A stretch of DNA of 11,311 nucleotides, taken from the NCBI GenBank assembly GCA_024276815.1, contig JAJRWM010000094.1, forward strand, positions 1-11,311, read 5' to 3'. The first letter of the stretch is position 1; each line of letters opens with the position of its first letter. The stretch comes from a bacterium (GTDB taxonomy: Bacteria; JACRDZ01; JAJRWM01). The position numbers and the translations under genes were made by a program. Below the pieces are notes generated by a model. It did not search any database. It was not told where the DNA came from and saw only the letters and a list, made by a program, of their open reading frames with translations. This document shows positions 1 through 6,889 of the stretch, piece by piece.

Positions 1-24
1 ACCCTCTTTTGAGAAAGGAGTAGC

Positions 25-227
25 ATGATGGCCATTACTAAAGACATGAGCATTGAAGAAATCATACAAAAACACCCGGGTTCCGTTAAAGTTTTTCACC
101 AATTTCAAATGGGCTGCATTTCCTGTCACGGAGCGGCCGCTGAGTCCCTGGAAAAGGCGCGCTGATGCACGGCGTTAACGTCGATGAAATCCTGAACGCC
201 TTAAACGATTTCGTTGCTCAGAAATAA
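25..227 (+). pseudogene. DUF1858 domain protein, interrupted by a one-base frameshift
   Basis: Reading from the ATG at 25 (a second ATG follows at 28) gives 46 residues, starting MMAITKDMSIEEII and containing GCISCHG, before a TGA at 163-165. The rest of a DUF1858 domain (HGVNVDEILNALN, then a stop at 225-227) continues in the next frame. Restoring one C in the GCGCGCTGATG stretch would join them as KAR-LMHGVNVDE, about 67 residues, normal for this small family. An AGAAAGGAG ribosome binding site lies just upstream. DUF1858 proteins are small, cytoplasmic and of unknown function, with a conserved GCxxC that may bind metal or act in redox. The CISCH here resembles a heme c motif, but with no signal peptide that reading is unlikely. 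The stop and a possible restart overlap as TGATG, so two polypeptides could also be made. A sequencing error is equally possible. Confidence 0.7.
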
Positions 228-233
228 ATTTGT

Positions 234-977
234 ATGATCTATCTGGTCCTGCCCGCCTTTAACGAAGAACAGGATCTCCCTGAGTTATTACCAGCTATCC
301 AAAAAAATTTTACAGCGGCCGGTTATCAGTATCAACTCATCTTGGTAAATGACGGCAGTTCGGATCGAACCAAGGAAATCGTCCGGGGGTTCCTGGATAA
401 ATTACCGCTTGTTTACCTCGAACATGAGGTCAACAAGGGATTGGGCGCGGCGATGAAAACCGGTTTGAGGAAAGCAGCGGAAATCGCCGAACCTGACGAC
501 GTAATCGTGGCGATGGACGCCGACAACAGCCACGACTCCTACCAGTTCACTCAAATGCTGAAAAAAATTGAGGACGGCGATGAGGTGGTAATCGCTTCCC
601 GGTTTACCGCGGGCGCTCAGGAAATCGGCCTGACCCTGAAACGTAAACTGATGAGCCGGGTTATCGGGCTTTTTCTGCGCCTGTTCTTCCCCATTAAAGG
701 CGTTCGTGATTATACCTGCGGTTACCGGGCTTACCGGGCCGCCCTGCTGCAACAAGCCTTTGAGTTTTACGGCGATGATTTTATCACGACCCAAACCTTC
801 GCTGTCCAGACTGAGATTATTCTCAAATTGAGCCGGCTGACCAAAAAAATCAGCGAGGTCCCGCTTATTTTGCGTTACGATCTTAAGGCCGGTCAAAGTA
901 AATTGAAGCTAATGCGTACCATTAAAGGATATCTTGCGGTAATCTGTAATTTCATGTTTCATACCCGTCGTAAATGA
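234..977 (+). CDS. Family 2 glycosyltransferase (dolichol-phosphate mannose synthase-like)
   Basis: A 247-residue GT-A fold glycosyltransferase. The N-terminus carries PAFNEE (residues 7-12) and NDGSSD (39-44), which form the nucleotide-sugar site. The metal-binding DxD is in AMDADNSHD (D95, D97). A CGYRAYR segment and the C-terminal LRYDLKAGQSKLKL match the DPM1/polyprenyl-phosphate glycosyltransferase group. Such enzymes move a sugar from a nucleotide donor to a lipid phosphate at the inner face of the membrane. There is no C-terminal transmembrane pair, so it would be soluble or peripherally attached. The ATG lies 6 bases after the stop of the DUF1858 gene and has no clear Shine-Dalgarno of its own, which suggests translation coupled to that gene. 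Donor and acceptor cannot be read from the sequence. Confidence 0.88.
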   Translation: MIYLVLPAFNEEQDLPELLPAIQKNFTAAGYQYQLILVNDGSSDRTKEIVRGFLDKLPLVYLEHEVNKGLGAAMKTGLRKAAEIAEPDDVIVAMDADNSHDSYQFTQMLKKIEDGDEVVIASRFTAGAQEIGLTLKRKLMSRVIGLFLRLFFPIKGVRDYTCGYRAYRAALLQQAFEFYGDDFITTQTFAVQTEIILKLSRLTKKISEVPLILRYDLKAGQSKLKLMRTIKGYLAVICNFMFHTRRK

Positions 978-1006
978 ACCTGCCCCCGTAGCGTAATGAT
1001 AACAGC

Positions 1007-1068
1007 TTTCCCTAAGAGGCTTGCGCCCTCTTTCAGGAAACAAGTAGTTAACCTACTTCCTACTTTTT
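1007..1068 (+). terminator. Possible transcription terminator after the glycosyltransferase gene
   Basis: TTTCC (1007-1011) and AAGAGG (1014-1019) can pair with CCTCTT (1027-1032) and GGAAA (1036-1040) as one long interrupted hairpin. A second hairpin follows: AAGTAG (1042-1047), loop TTAAC, CTACTT (1053-1058), with a five-T run at 1064-1068. The T run is separated from the stem by about five bases, so this is weaker than a textbook intrinsic terminator. Its position between the glycosyltransferase and a gene with its own candidate promoter supports the call. Confidence 0.4.
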
Positions 1069-1082
1069 CTGGTCGGTTATGG

Positions 1083-1112
1083 TTGGAAAAATATTATATA
1101 TGATGATATGAT
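1083..1112 (+). promoter_or_regulatory. Candidate sigma-70/A-type promoter for the binding protein-kinase pair
   Basis: TTGGAA at 1083-1088 and TATGAT at 1107-1112 are separated by 18 bases in a very AT-rich stretch. Transcription would start near 1119, giving a leader of about 100 bases before the ATG at 1218. This is a reading by eye of two weakly conserved hexamers. Confidence 0.4.
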
Positions 1113-1133
1113 AATATGTAAATGTTAGGAAGG

Positions 1134-1205
1134 GATGGCCAGCGGTTGTTAAGGGAAAGACAATCCGTTCTGTCATCACGGGAAAGCTGTCACCTTGCGG
1201 AGGTG
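1134..1205 (+). promoter_or_regulatory. Structured leader RNA with a hairpin over the Shine-Dalgarno
   Basis: The untranslated leader can fold into a long interrupted hairpin: GATG 1134-1137 with CATC 1174-1177, CAG 1140-1142 with CTG 1170-1172, CGG 1143-1145 with CCG 1165-1167, and TTGT 1146-1149 with ACAA 1160-1163, around a ten-base loop containing GGGAAAG. A second hairpin pairs CACCT (1191-1195) with AGGTG (1201-1205). It takes in most of GGAGGTG (1199-1205), the only good ribosome binding site for the next gene. GGGAAAG occurs again at 1180-1186. The layout suggests control of translation by folding. It does not match any riboswitch consensus I could recall (cobalamin, c-di-GMP, fluoride and TPP were considered). 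Confidence 0.35.
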
Positions 1206-1217
1206 TTGTAAGTCAGT

Positions 1218-2206
1218 ATGATCGGAAATAACTCCCCTGAGCATCTTAAACGTATCTTGGTTACAATTTTATTTTTTTATTAATTATTTCCGGGATTGCC
1301 GGTTGCCAGGCGGAACCGGAAGAACCCGTTTTCAAACCTGAGGTCAAAGTCTGGCCCCAGGACTTTGTTATCGCTTTAATTCCTGAACAAAATATTTTCA
1401 CCCAAAAGAAACGCTATCAACCTATCTGTGACTATCTGAGTAAAAAATTACAAAAAAACGTGAAAACCAAAATACTGGAAAGCTATGGAGCTATCTATAA
1501 ACAAATGAAGGACAAAAAGGTAGACGCCGGTTTTTTTGGCAGCTTTAATTTCACCCTGACCCATTATAAACTGGGAATCGTTCCTTTGGCCAGGCCGGTC
1601 TGGCTTAATGGGAAATCCACTTACGCCGGCTATATTTTTACCCGTGAGGACAGCGGTATTTCAGCGGATATCAAAGACTGGCGGGGCAAAACACTGGCCC
1701 TGGTCCATCCCTATACCACCGCCGGCTACTTCTTTCCCCGCTGGTATCTCTTTGAGCGGGGAATAGACAATCTGGACGCCTATTTTAAGGATGTTATTTT
1801 TACCGGCAGTCATGACACGGCGGTATTGGCGGTTTTTAACCAGGAAGCTGAAATCGGCGCGGCCAAAAACCACATCTTTAATAAAATGATCAAAGATAAC
1901 CCTGAAATGAAAAAAGCCCTGCGGATCCTAGCGGAATCAAAAACTGTGCCGTCCAATGGACTGGCGGTCAGAAAAGACATCCCTGAATCAATTCAGGACA
2001 AACTGAAACGTGAATTGTTAAACATGGATAAAGACCCCGCTGGAAAAATTGTTTTAAAAAAATTCGGCGCGCTTAAGTTTATCGAAACGACAAACCAGGA
2101 CTACGATCCGGTACGGGAGATGATCGCTCCGCTGAACATTGACTTAAACACGTTTGAGCCGGCGAAAGCCCGTCATAAATATCTCGGGGAGATCAATGCG
2201 AACTAG
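1218..2206 (+). CDS. PhnD-type periplasmic substrate-binding lipoprotein, with a one-base frameshift in the signal peptide
   Basis: The open frame ending at 2206 encodes a phosphate/phosphite/phosphonate-type binding protein (PhnD-like family). Segments such as VDAGFFGSFNF, KDWRGKTLALVHPYTTAGYFFPR and SHDTAVLAVFNQEAEIGAA are typical of the two-lobe fold. In this frame a lipobox, LIISGIAGC, ends at Cys codon 1304-1306, but no start codon precedes it. The start (ATG 1218, MIGNNSPEHLKRILVTILF) lies in another frame. One extra T in the seven-T run at 1272-1278 would join them into a normal lipoprotein signal peptide. As written, only an internal start such as ATG 1460 would work, and it would lose the export signal. 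The gene overlaps the kinase gene by 11 bases, and no ABC permease or ATPase is nearby. It is therefore probably a ligand-presenting subunit of the sensor, not a transporter part. The ligand is unknown. Confidence 0.75.
2186..2198 (+). promoter_or_regulatory. Ribosome binding site that fixes the kinase start
   Basis: GGGGAG at 2186-2191 lies four bases before ATG 2196. The frame stays open upstream to a TTG at 2154, but that start would add 14 polar residues before the membrane segment and has no comparable binding site. The site lies inside the last codons of the binding-protein gene, so the two genes are probably translationally coupled. Confidence 0.6.
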
Positions 2207-3950
2207 GCTGTTTACCGCTCTCTTCATTTTAACTGTTTACCTGTTGACAATGGGATTTGTCTTGATAAAAAACGTCCAGAAACTGGCGTCCTTTGAAGCA
2301 ATATTGTTAAGGGAAATTGAAATCCAGGAAATAATCAACGACCTGGGAACTAATATTTATCGAGCGCAATTTTATGTTTATCAAAGACAATCCGGCGAGG
2401 AATTTGATAACGACCGGATAATAAGCAGCATTACCTCATTTGAAACAGATTTGGCTAAACTTGCCGAGCTATATCAGTTTAATATCAATGTCGAGCGGCA
2501 AAACTGCCTGCACTGCCATGTCGCTATCGATGACAATCTTGGCAATATGGAGCAAAAAATCCAGGATATCGACCCGCTCCTGACCAATTATAAACAAAAC
2601 ATCTCAAGCCTCTTTACTTCACTTGACGCAAAACGTAACGAAAAAATAATAAACGATATCAAAAAGTTTGGTAACAAGATAATTTCAGAGATGAACTATA
2701 TTCACCATATCTCCAATCAAATGCTTAACGAACTGGACATCGAGACCCGCAAAAACTACCTGGCAGTCAACAACCAGATAATCCTGACTTTGGTCCTGGG
2801 CATAATAATCAGCATAGCAATTATCGCCTATCTCATAGTTTACCTGACCGCCGACATTAAAAGACTGGTTCAACAGATTAATCTTCTTGCCCAGAACGAT
2901 TTCTCCGAACCCCTTGCCCTGGAAAAAACTGACCAGGAAATGAGGCCCCTGGTTGCCACCTTTAATAAAATAATTGAGGAATTAAAATCAAGAGAGTTTA
3001 AACTGAAAGAAAACGCCAAGGCCATTAACCAGGCTAACGCCTACCTGGAAAGAATAAAACTAACCCTGGAAGATAAAGTAAGGCAAAGGACAAAAGAACT
3101 GGATCAAACCAATAAGGAGATAATCAGCCATCAGCTAAAATTAGAGGCGACTTATTCCCAACTCCAGGATCAAACCAGGGAACTGGAAGAAAAAAATACT
3201 CGCTTAATGGAGTTGGATGGTATGAAGTCTGAATTCATTCAAATGGCAAATCATGAAATACGTACGCCAATGGTAACGATTAAAGGCTATACCGAACTCC
3301 TGCTCGGTGGCCGGTTTGGTAAATTACCGGAAAAAGCCCTGAATTGTTTGCGGATTATGGAAAGAAGCATCAATCGCTTAACCAAAGTATTGGAAAACAT
3401 CCAAAATTATTCTTTGGTTGAGAAAAAACGCTGGCAGCCTGACTTTTCAGAAATTGATATCAACGGTCTTTTCAGAGATGTCTATAATGACATGCGGATA
3501 ATCACTGAGAAACGAAATCAAAACCTCAGAATGGAACTGCAACCGTCATACCCCAAAATTATCTGTGACCGAAATCAAATTTACCAGGTAATGGTCAACC
3601 TGGTAATAAACAGCATCCGCTATTCACCTGACCAAAGTGATATCACCATCAGCGCTCGCTATGAAAAAGAAACTCAGGAGATTATCTTTTCAGTCCAGGA
3701 TACCGGTATGGGAATTGAGCAGAAGGAACTCAAGAGAGTGTCTTTACCTTTTTATGAAATCAAAAATATCCGGGAACACCACAGCGGTACGATAGAATTC
3801 AATTCAGCGGGCACCGGCTTGGGACTGGCTATTGTTAAAAGAATCGTGGAAAACCACAACGGACATGTCTGGGCGGAAAGCGCCGGGTTATGGAAAGGCA
3901 GTACCTTCAGCTTCTCACTCCCCCTGAAACCCAACAAGTCTACGACTTGA
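2196..3950 (+). CDS. Membrane sensor histidine kinase with a periplasmic-side CXXCH heme motif
   Basis: From ATG 2196 the protein is 584 residues. TM1 is about residues 5-24. A mostly helical outside domain (25-194) carries CLHCH (Cys104, Cys107, His108), a c-type heme attachment motif. TM2 (about 195-217), HAMP (about 218-270) and a long coiled coil (about 270-345) follow. The HisKA phosphoacceptor is His353 in ANHEIRTP. The ATPase domain shows the N box NLVINSIRYSP, DTGMGI (from 502) and GTGLGLAIVKRI (from 539). It would autophosphorylate and pass phosphate to a response regulator. The overlap with the PhnD-type lipoprotein gene suggests that protein docks on the outside domain. The heme could add redox or gas sensing, but heme attachment is not proven. 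No regulator is adjacent; the NtrC-type gene at 7197 is the nearest candidate. The last codons (K-S-T-T-stop) lie in the palindrome that begins the repeat array. Confidence 0.9.
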   Translation: MRTRLFTALFILTVYLLTMGFVLIKNVQKLASFEAILLREIEIQEIINDLGTNIYRAQFYVYQRQSGEEFDNDRIISSITSFETDLAKLAELYQFNINVERQNCLHCHVAIDDNLGNMEQKIQDIDPLLTNYKQNISSLFTSLDAKRNEKIINDIKKFGNKIISEMNYIHHISNQMLNELDIETRKNYLAVNNQIILTLVLGIIISIAIIAYLIVYLTADIKRLVQQINLLAQNDFSEPLALEKTDQEMRPLVATFNKIIEELKSREFKLKENAKAINQANAYLERIKLTLEDKVRQRTKELDQTNKEIISHQLKLEATYSQLQDQTRELEEKNTRLMELDGMKSEFIQMANHEIRTPMVTIKGYTELLLGGRFGKLPEKALNCLRIMERSINRLTKVLENIQNYSLVEKKRWQPDFSEIDINGLFRDVYNDMRIITEKRNQNLRMELQPSYPKIICDRNQIYQVMVNLVINSIRYSPDQSDITISARYEKETQEIIFSVQDTGMGIEQKELKRVSLPFYEIKNIREHHSGTIEFNSAGTGLGLAIVKRIVENHNGHVWAESAGLWKGSTFSFSLPLKPNKSTT

Positions 3951-3953
3951 GGA
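3935..3953 (+). repeat. Left terminal inverted repeat of the array, over the kinase stop codon
   Basis: CAAGTC-TAC-GACTTG (3935-3949) is a perfect 6-bp stem with a 3-base loop. Extended to 3953 (ending TGAGGA), it matches the reverse complement of 4320-4338 at 17 of 19 positions. The two differences fall at paired stem positions (A-T here, G-C at the right end), so pairing is kept. The kinase stop TGA is at 3948-3950. Confidence 0.75.
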
Positions 3954-3957
3954 TGCT

Positions 3958-4338
3958 TGCCTTCGGCACTTTCAAATTCACTCGCAAAGAGTTGCCCGCT
4001 CAGTATTGCCTGGCACAGAGCCGAATACTTTTATGAGGTGGTGGTAAAATGACGCGAAGCGATACTTCCTCAGGTCGTAGACCTGCCTTCGGCACTTTCA
4101 AATTCACTCGCAAAGAGTTGCCCGCTCAGTATTGCCTGACACAGAGCCGAATACTTTTATGAAGCGGTGGTAAAAATGACGCGAAGCGATACTTCCTCAG
4201 GTCGTAGACCTGCCTTCGGCACTTTCAAATTCACTCGCAAAGGGTCGCTCGCTCAGTATTGCCTGACACAGAGCCGAATACTTTTATGAGGTGGTGGTAA
4301 AATGACGCAAAGCGATACTTCCTCAGGTCGTAGACCTG
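3958..4338 (+). repeat. Three tandem copies of a 126-127 bp unit
   Basis: Copies run 3958-4083, 4084-4210 and 4211-4336, with the last palindrome finishing at 4338. They differ by only a few substitutions, all transitions, and one extra A in copy 2 (the TAAAAATG stretch). Each copy ends in the palindrome CAGGTCGTAGACCTG (4071-4085, 4198-4212, 4324-4338). Each also holds other short inverted repeats: GCC-TTC-GGC, ACTC-GCAAA-GAGT (copies 1 and 2), AGTATT with AATACT, and GAAG-CGATA-CTTC. No T run follows the palindromes, so they are not standard intrinsic terminators. There are no unique spacers, which rules out CRISPR. No transposase is present; a MITE- or REP-like element, or local tandem duplication, are possible origins. 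Confidence 0.9.
4049..4289 (+). other. Two tandem 37-codon reading frames inside the repeat array (coding doubtful)
   Basis: ATG 4049 to TGA 4160-4162 and ATG 4176 to TGA 4287-4289 each give 37 residues, starting MTRSDTSSGRR and ending LTQSRILL. GAGGTGGTGG or GAAGCGGTGG lies a few bases before the ATGs. A third start at 4302 runs on into sequence antisense to the GH57 gene. Differences between the copies change amino acids (KELPA against KGSLA), which argues against selection on the peptide. They could be by-products of the repeat. Confidence 0.2.
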
Positions 4339-5906
4339 TAAACGCGGTAATCAATATCCGGGAAGATATTGTTTCGATATTCCAAATCAGCCAGGTATCC
4401 TTCGTCAATCCGACCGTTCCTGATCTGTTCGTAGAGCCGGTTAAAATGAGTAATATGATCCTTGGTTCTCTTGACGGCGTAATCCACCATGGTCCCGGTT
4501 TTCATGATAAAAGCCCAGTCGCTACTTTGAGCTAATAACAACTCGCGAGCCGCCTGGTTGAGAGCGCGGTTCCGTAACAAATCCGGAGTTGGGTTGGCTT
4601 CCGCCAGTTCAACCATGCGCTCCGCCATGATGTGTAAATGACGGTAAATCCAGTCATTGCTGCTTTCCAGCCAGACCTCGCAATAGCCCTTATGCCCCCA
4701 ACTGGAGAGAGATAGGTTGACGACCTGATTTTGGGGATTCTCACGCAAATACTCGGAAGGCGTTATCATCCTGACTATATCCTGGTCATAATGAAGTTTG
4801 CGAATCAGATAGTTAAGCCAGTCCGGCCCCTCATACCACCAATGACCGAACAGTTCAGCGTCGTACGGAGAAAGAATAATCGGTTTCTTCCCCATGAATC
4901 CCTGAAGATGCTCAATCTGCTTTTGACGGTTGTAAAGAAAATTACCGGCATGTTCGGCGGCCTTGTCCAGAGCCTGACGCCGATCGTAAGGCTCTTTATA
5001 ATCACCATTCCCGGTTATTTTATAGTACTTGATGCCAGTGTTAATCCTCAGCCACTGATCGTGGATGTAAGGCTTGACATACTCAAAATCCAGGTCAAAA
5101 CCGATATCCCGGTAAAACTCACGGTAGCTGAAATCCCCGGGATAACCTTCCTCCGCGCTCCAGACCTGCTTGGAAGACTCAACGTCCCGGCCGAAAGCCG
5201 CGACGCCGTTGCGGGTATAAACCGGCGCGAAGATACCATAGCGCGATCTGGGGGAACCATGCAGAATACCGTGAGTATCCACAATAAAAAATCGAATGCC
5301 TTCATCTTTCAGGATGTTCTCATCACCGGGCTTGTAGCCGCACTCAGGCAACCAGATGCCATTTGGTTTGCGGCCAAAATGCCTCTCATGGGATTTAACC
5401 GCGACCCGGATCTGGGCCTTGGTCGCCCGCTCAAAAGTTAAAGGCAAAAAAGCGTGAGTCGCCCCGCAGGTTATTATCTCAAGCTTACCGGCATCCTGAA
5501 ATTTCCTGAAAGCGGCAACCAGGTTCTTATCATATTTTTCCACATAGATACGCCGAACATCCAGAAACTCGTTTAAATACATATGAGCGTTTCGATTCAT
5601 CGCCGGCTCATGCCTGGTTCGCTCAACTTCTTTGCGCGCCAGCTCAATCAAGCGCTCCAGGTGCCGCAGATAACGATTCTGCAATAACTCGTCGCTCAGC
5701 ATGTGAGCCAGCGGCGGCGTTATCGACATGGTTATACGAAAATCCACGCCGTCGTTTAAAAAACCATCAAAGATCCTGATTAAAGGGATATAAGTTTCCG
5801 TAATCGCTTCATACAGCCAATCCTCTTCAAGAAAATTCTCGTGTTCCGGATGGCGCACATAGGGTAAATGCGCATGTAAAACCAGTGATAAGTAGCCTTT
5901 TTCCAT
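4323..5906 (-). CDS. GH57 glycosidase, probable 1,4-alpha-glucan branching enzyme (DUF1957-type)
   Basis: A 527-residue protein of the usual length for bacterial and archaeal GH57 branching enzymes. The N-terminal strand LSLVLHAHLPYVRHPE is the family signature. The expected nucleophile is Glu188 in GIWLPECGY. The expected acid/base is Asp349 in SPYDAELFGHWWYEGP. The tryptophan-rich C-terminal helical region (SSWGHKGYCEVWLESSNDWIYRH) and the ending NIFPDIDYRVY also fit. Branching enzymes cut an alpha-1,4 glucan and rejoin it by an alpha-1,6 bond, making glycogen-like polymer in the cytoplasm. The ATG at 5906 has AGAGGA upstream. The gene follows the DUF4912 gene by 77 bases on the same strand. 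The final residues R-S-T-T and stop come from the last palindrome of the repeat array. Activity other than branching (amylase-type) cannot be excluded. Confidence 0.9.
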   Translation of the reverse strand: MEKGYLSLVLHAHLPYVRHPEHENFLEEDWLYEAITETYIPLIRIFDGFLNDGVDFRITMSITPPLAHMLSDELLQNRYLRHLERLIELARKEVERTRHEPAMNRNAHMYLNEFLDVRRIYVEKYDKNLVAAFRKFQDAGKLEIITCGATHAFLPLTFERATKAQIRVAVKSHERHFGRKPNGIWLPECGYKPGDENILKDEGIRFFIVDTHGILHGSPRSRYGIFAPVYTRNGVAAFGRDVESSKQVWSAEEGYPGDFSYREFYRDIGFDLDFEYVKPYIHDQWLRINTGIKYYKITGNGDYKEPYDRRQALDKAAEHAGNFLYNRQKQIEHLQGFMGKKPIILSPYDAELFGHWWYEGPDWLNYLIRKLHYDQDIVRMITPSEYLRENPQNQVVNLSLSSWGHKGYCEVWLESSNDWIYRHLHIMAERMVELAEANPTPDLLRNRALNQAARELLLAQSSDWAFIMKTGTMVDYAVKRTKDHITHFNRLYEQIRNGRIDEGYLADLEYRNNIFPDIDYRVYRSTT

Positions 5907-5983
5907 ATTTAATCAATCCTCTGGCTGGGCAAAATTTTCGACCTGTTATTTTTTGAAAAACCGGGCATGAACCAATTTTACTA

Positions 5984-6859
5984 TCAGTAATTTTTATCTC
6001 GCGGTTGCGCGCCGCTCCCGGAGCTGGAGATACCGCCGCTGGAAATATCAAAACGCCAGCGCTTGGCCAGCAGTTCGCTGATCTCGGCGGAAGAACGATT
6101 ATAATCATAACCGCCGCTCAATCGGTACATTTTCTCAAAGTCTTCCTCAACCATCATCCATTCTTCATCAATCAGATCGCTCATGTTGTCGCGAGGCGTC
6201 CTGATATGATTGGAACGAGCTAAAGCGATGAACCTGCCACACTTATCGATAAGACCGATTTCGGCGATATAATCGCAATCGGAAACTCCCAGATGAACAT
6301 ACCAGTTCCTGGGATTGCCGACTAAATCTATATCCCATTGCCGTCTGGCGTTATTACCGTTAAAAATAACGTCGGTAACGTCATACATCCTCAAAATCAG
6401 TTTGGCCGATTCGCTGTCAGATAATTTCAACTTGTTGGCCTCAATGTGTTCAGAGGTCAACTCCCAGTACAAGTAGCTCCAATGAGGATCCCGGGGCATC
6501 ATTACCAGCAGGTTGCGGTTATAGCTATCGGGAACATCATACGCCTCAGTTCCCTGATCAGGAGTGGCCGGCCCTTCGTAAAACTTACTGGCTTCCACCA
6601 GGGCCGCCGGCGTTTCGACCTTGGGGGGAGCGGCTATTTTCAGTTCCTTGGCGGTTTGTTTTTTCTCCGCCCGGACGCGAGACTTACCCTTGACAGCCTT
6701 TTGGGGCTGAGCGGTTTTATTATCTATTGTTAATAAAAGAGCGATCAAATCATTTTTCAACAAAGAGGTGTTGACTTTCAGGCCGTTTTTTCTGGCAAGT
6801 GAGACTAATTCTTTTTTGCTCATTTTTTTCAGGCTGGTTTTCTTTTTCCCGGTTTCCAT
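5984..6859 (-). CDS. DUF4912 domain protein with an N-terminal Rho_N/SAP-like motif
   Basis: From ATG 6859 the protein has 291 residues. I chose this start over TTG 6889 because GAAGGGAG lies about ten bases upstream of the ATG. A lysine-rich N-terminus leads into KKMSKKELVSLARKNGLK, a helix-turn motif like that of the Rho N-terminal or SAP-type domains. A low-complexity basic linker follows. The DUF4912 domain runs from about residue 110 to 235 and shows MPRDPHWSYLYWELT and the WYVHLGVSDCDYIAEIGL segment. The tail is Ser/Gly-rich, as often seen in this family. The function is unknown. DUF4912 genes commonly sit beside GH57/DUF1957 genes, as here, which suggests a role with that enzyme or its glucan product. 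It is probably the first gene of a two-gene operon. Confidence 0.82.
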   Translation of the reverse strand: METGKKKTSLKKMSKKELVSLARKNGLKVNTSLLKNDLIALLLTIDNKTAQPQKAVKGKSRVRAEKKQTAKELKIAAPPKVETPAALVEASKFYEGPATPDQGTEAYDVPDSYNRNLLVMMPRDPHWSYLYWELTSEHIEANKLKLSDSESAKLILRMYDVTDVIFNGNNARRQWDIDLVGNPRNWYVHLGVSDCDYIAEIGLIDKCGRFIALARSNHIRTPRDNMSDLIDEEWMMVEEDFEKMYRLSGGYDYNRSSAEISELLAKRWRFDISSGGISSSGSGAQPRDKNY

Positions 6860-6889
6860 TTCGCGCTTACTCCCTTCAATCGATCTCAA

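Noticed and set aside
120-132. Heme c site in the DUF1858 protein (CISCH)
   Set aside because: The protein has no signal peptide, and the GCxxC pattern is the family's own conserved motif.
402-896. Minus-strand frame of 164 codons inside the glycosyltransferase
   Set aside because: It lies wholly antisense to a gene with clear GT2 motifs and shows no family features or ribosome binding site.
3935-3953. Intrinsic terminator for the kinase gene
   Set aside because: The stem is only 6 bp and no T run follows it on either strand.
3958-4338. CRISPR array
   Set aside because: The period is 126-127 bp, the whole period is repeated, and there are no unique spacers or cas genes.
4731-5441. Plus-strand frame of 236 codons antisense to the GH57 gene
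   Set aside because: The opposite strand has the GH57 catalytic motifs in order. The plus frame is a codon-bias shadow.
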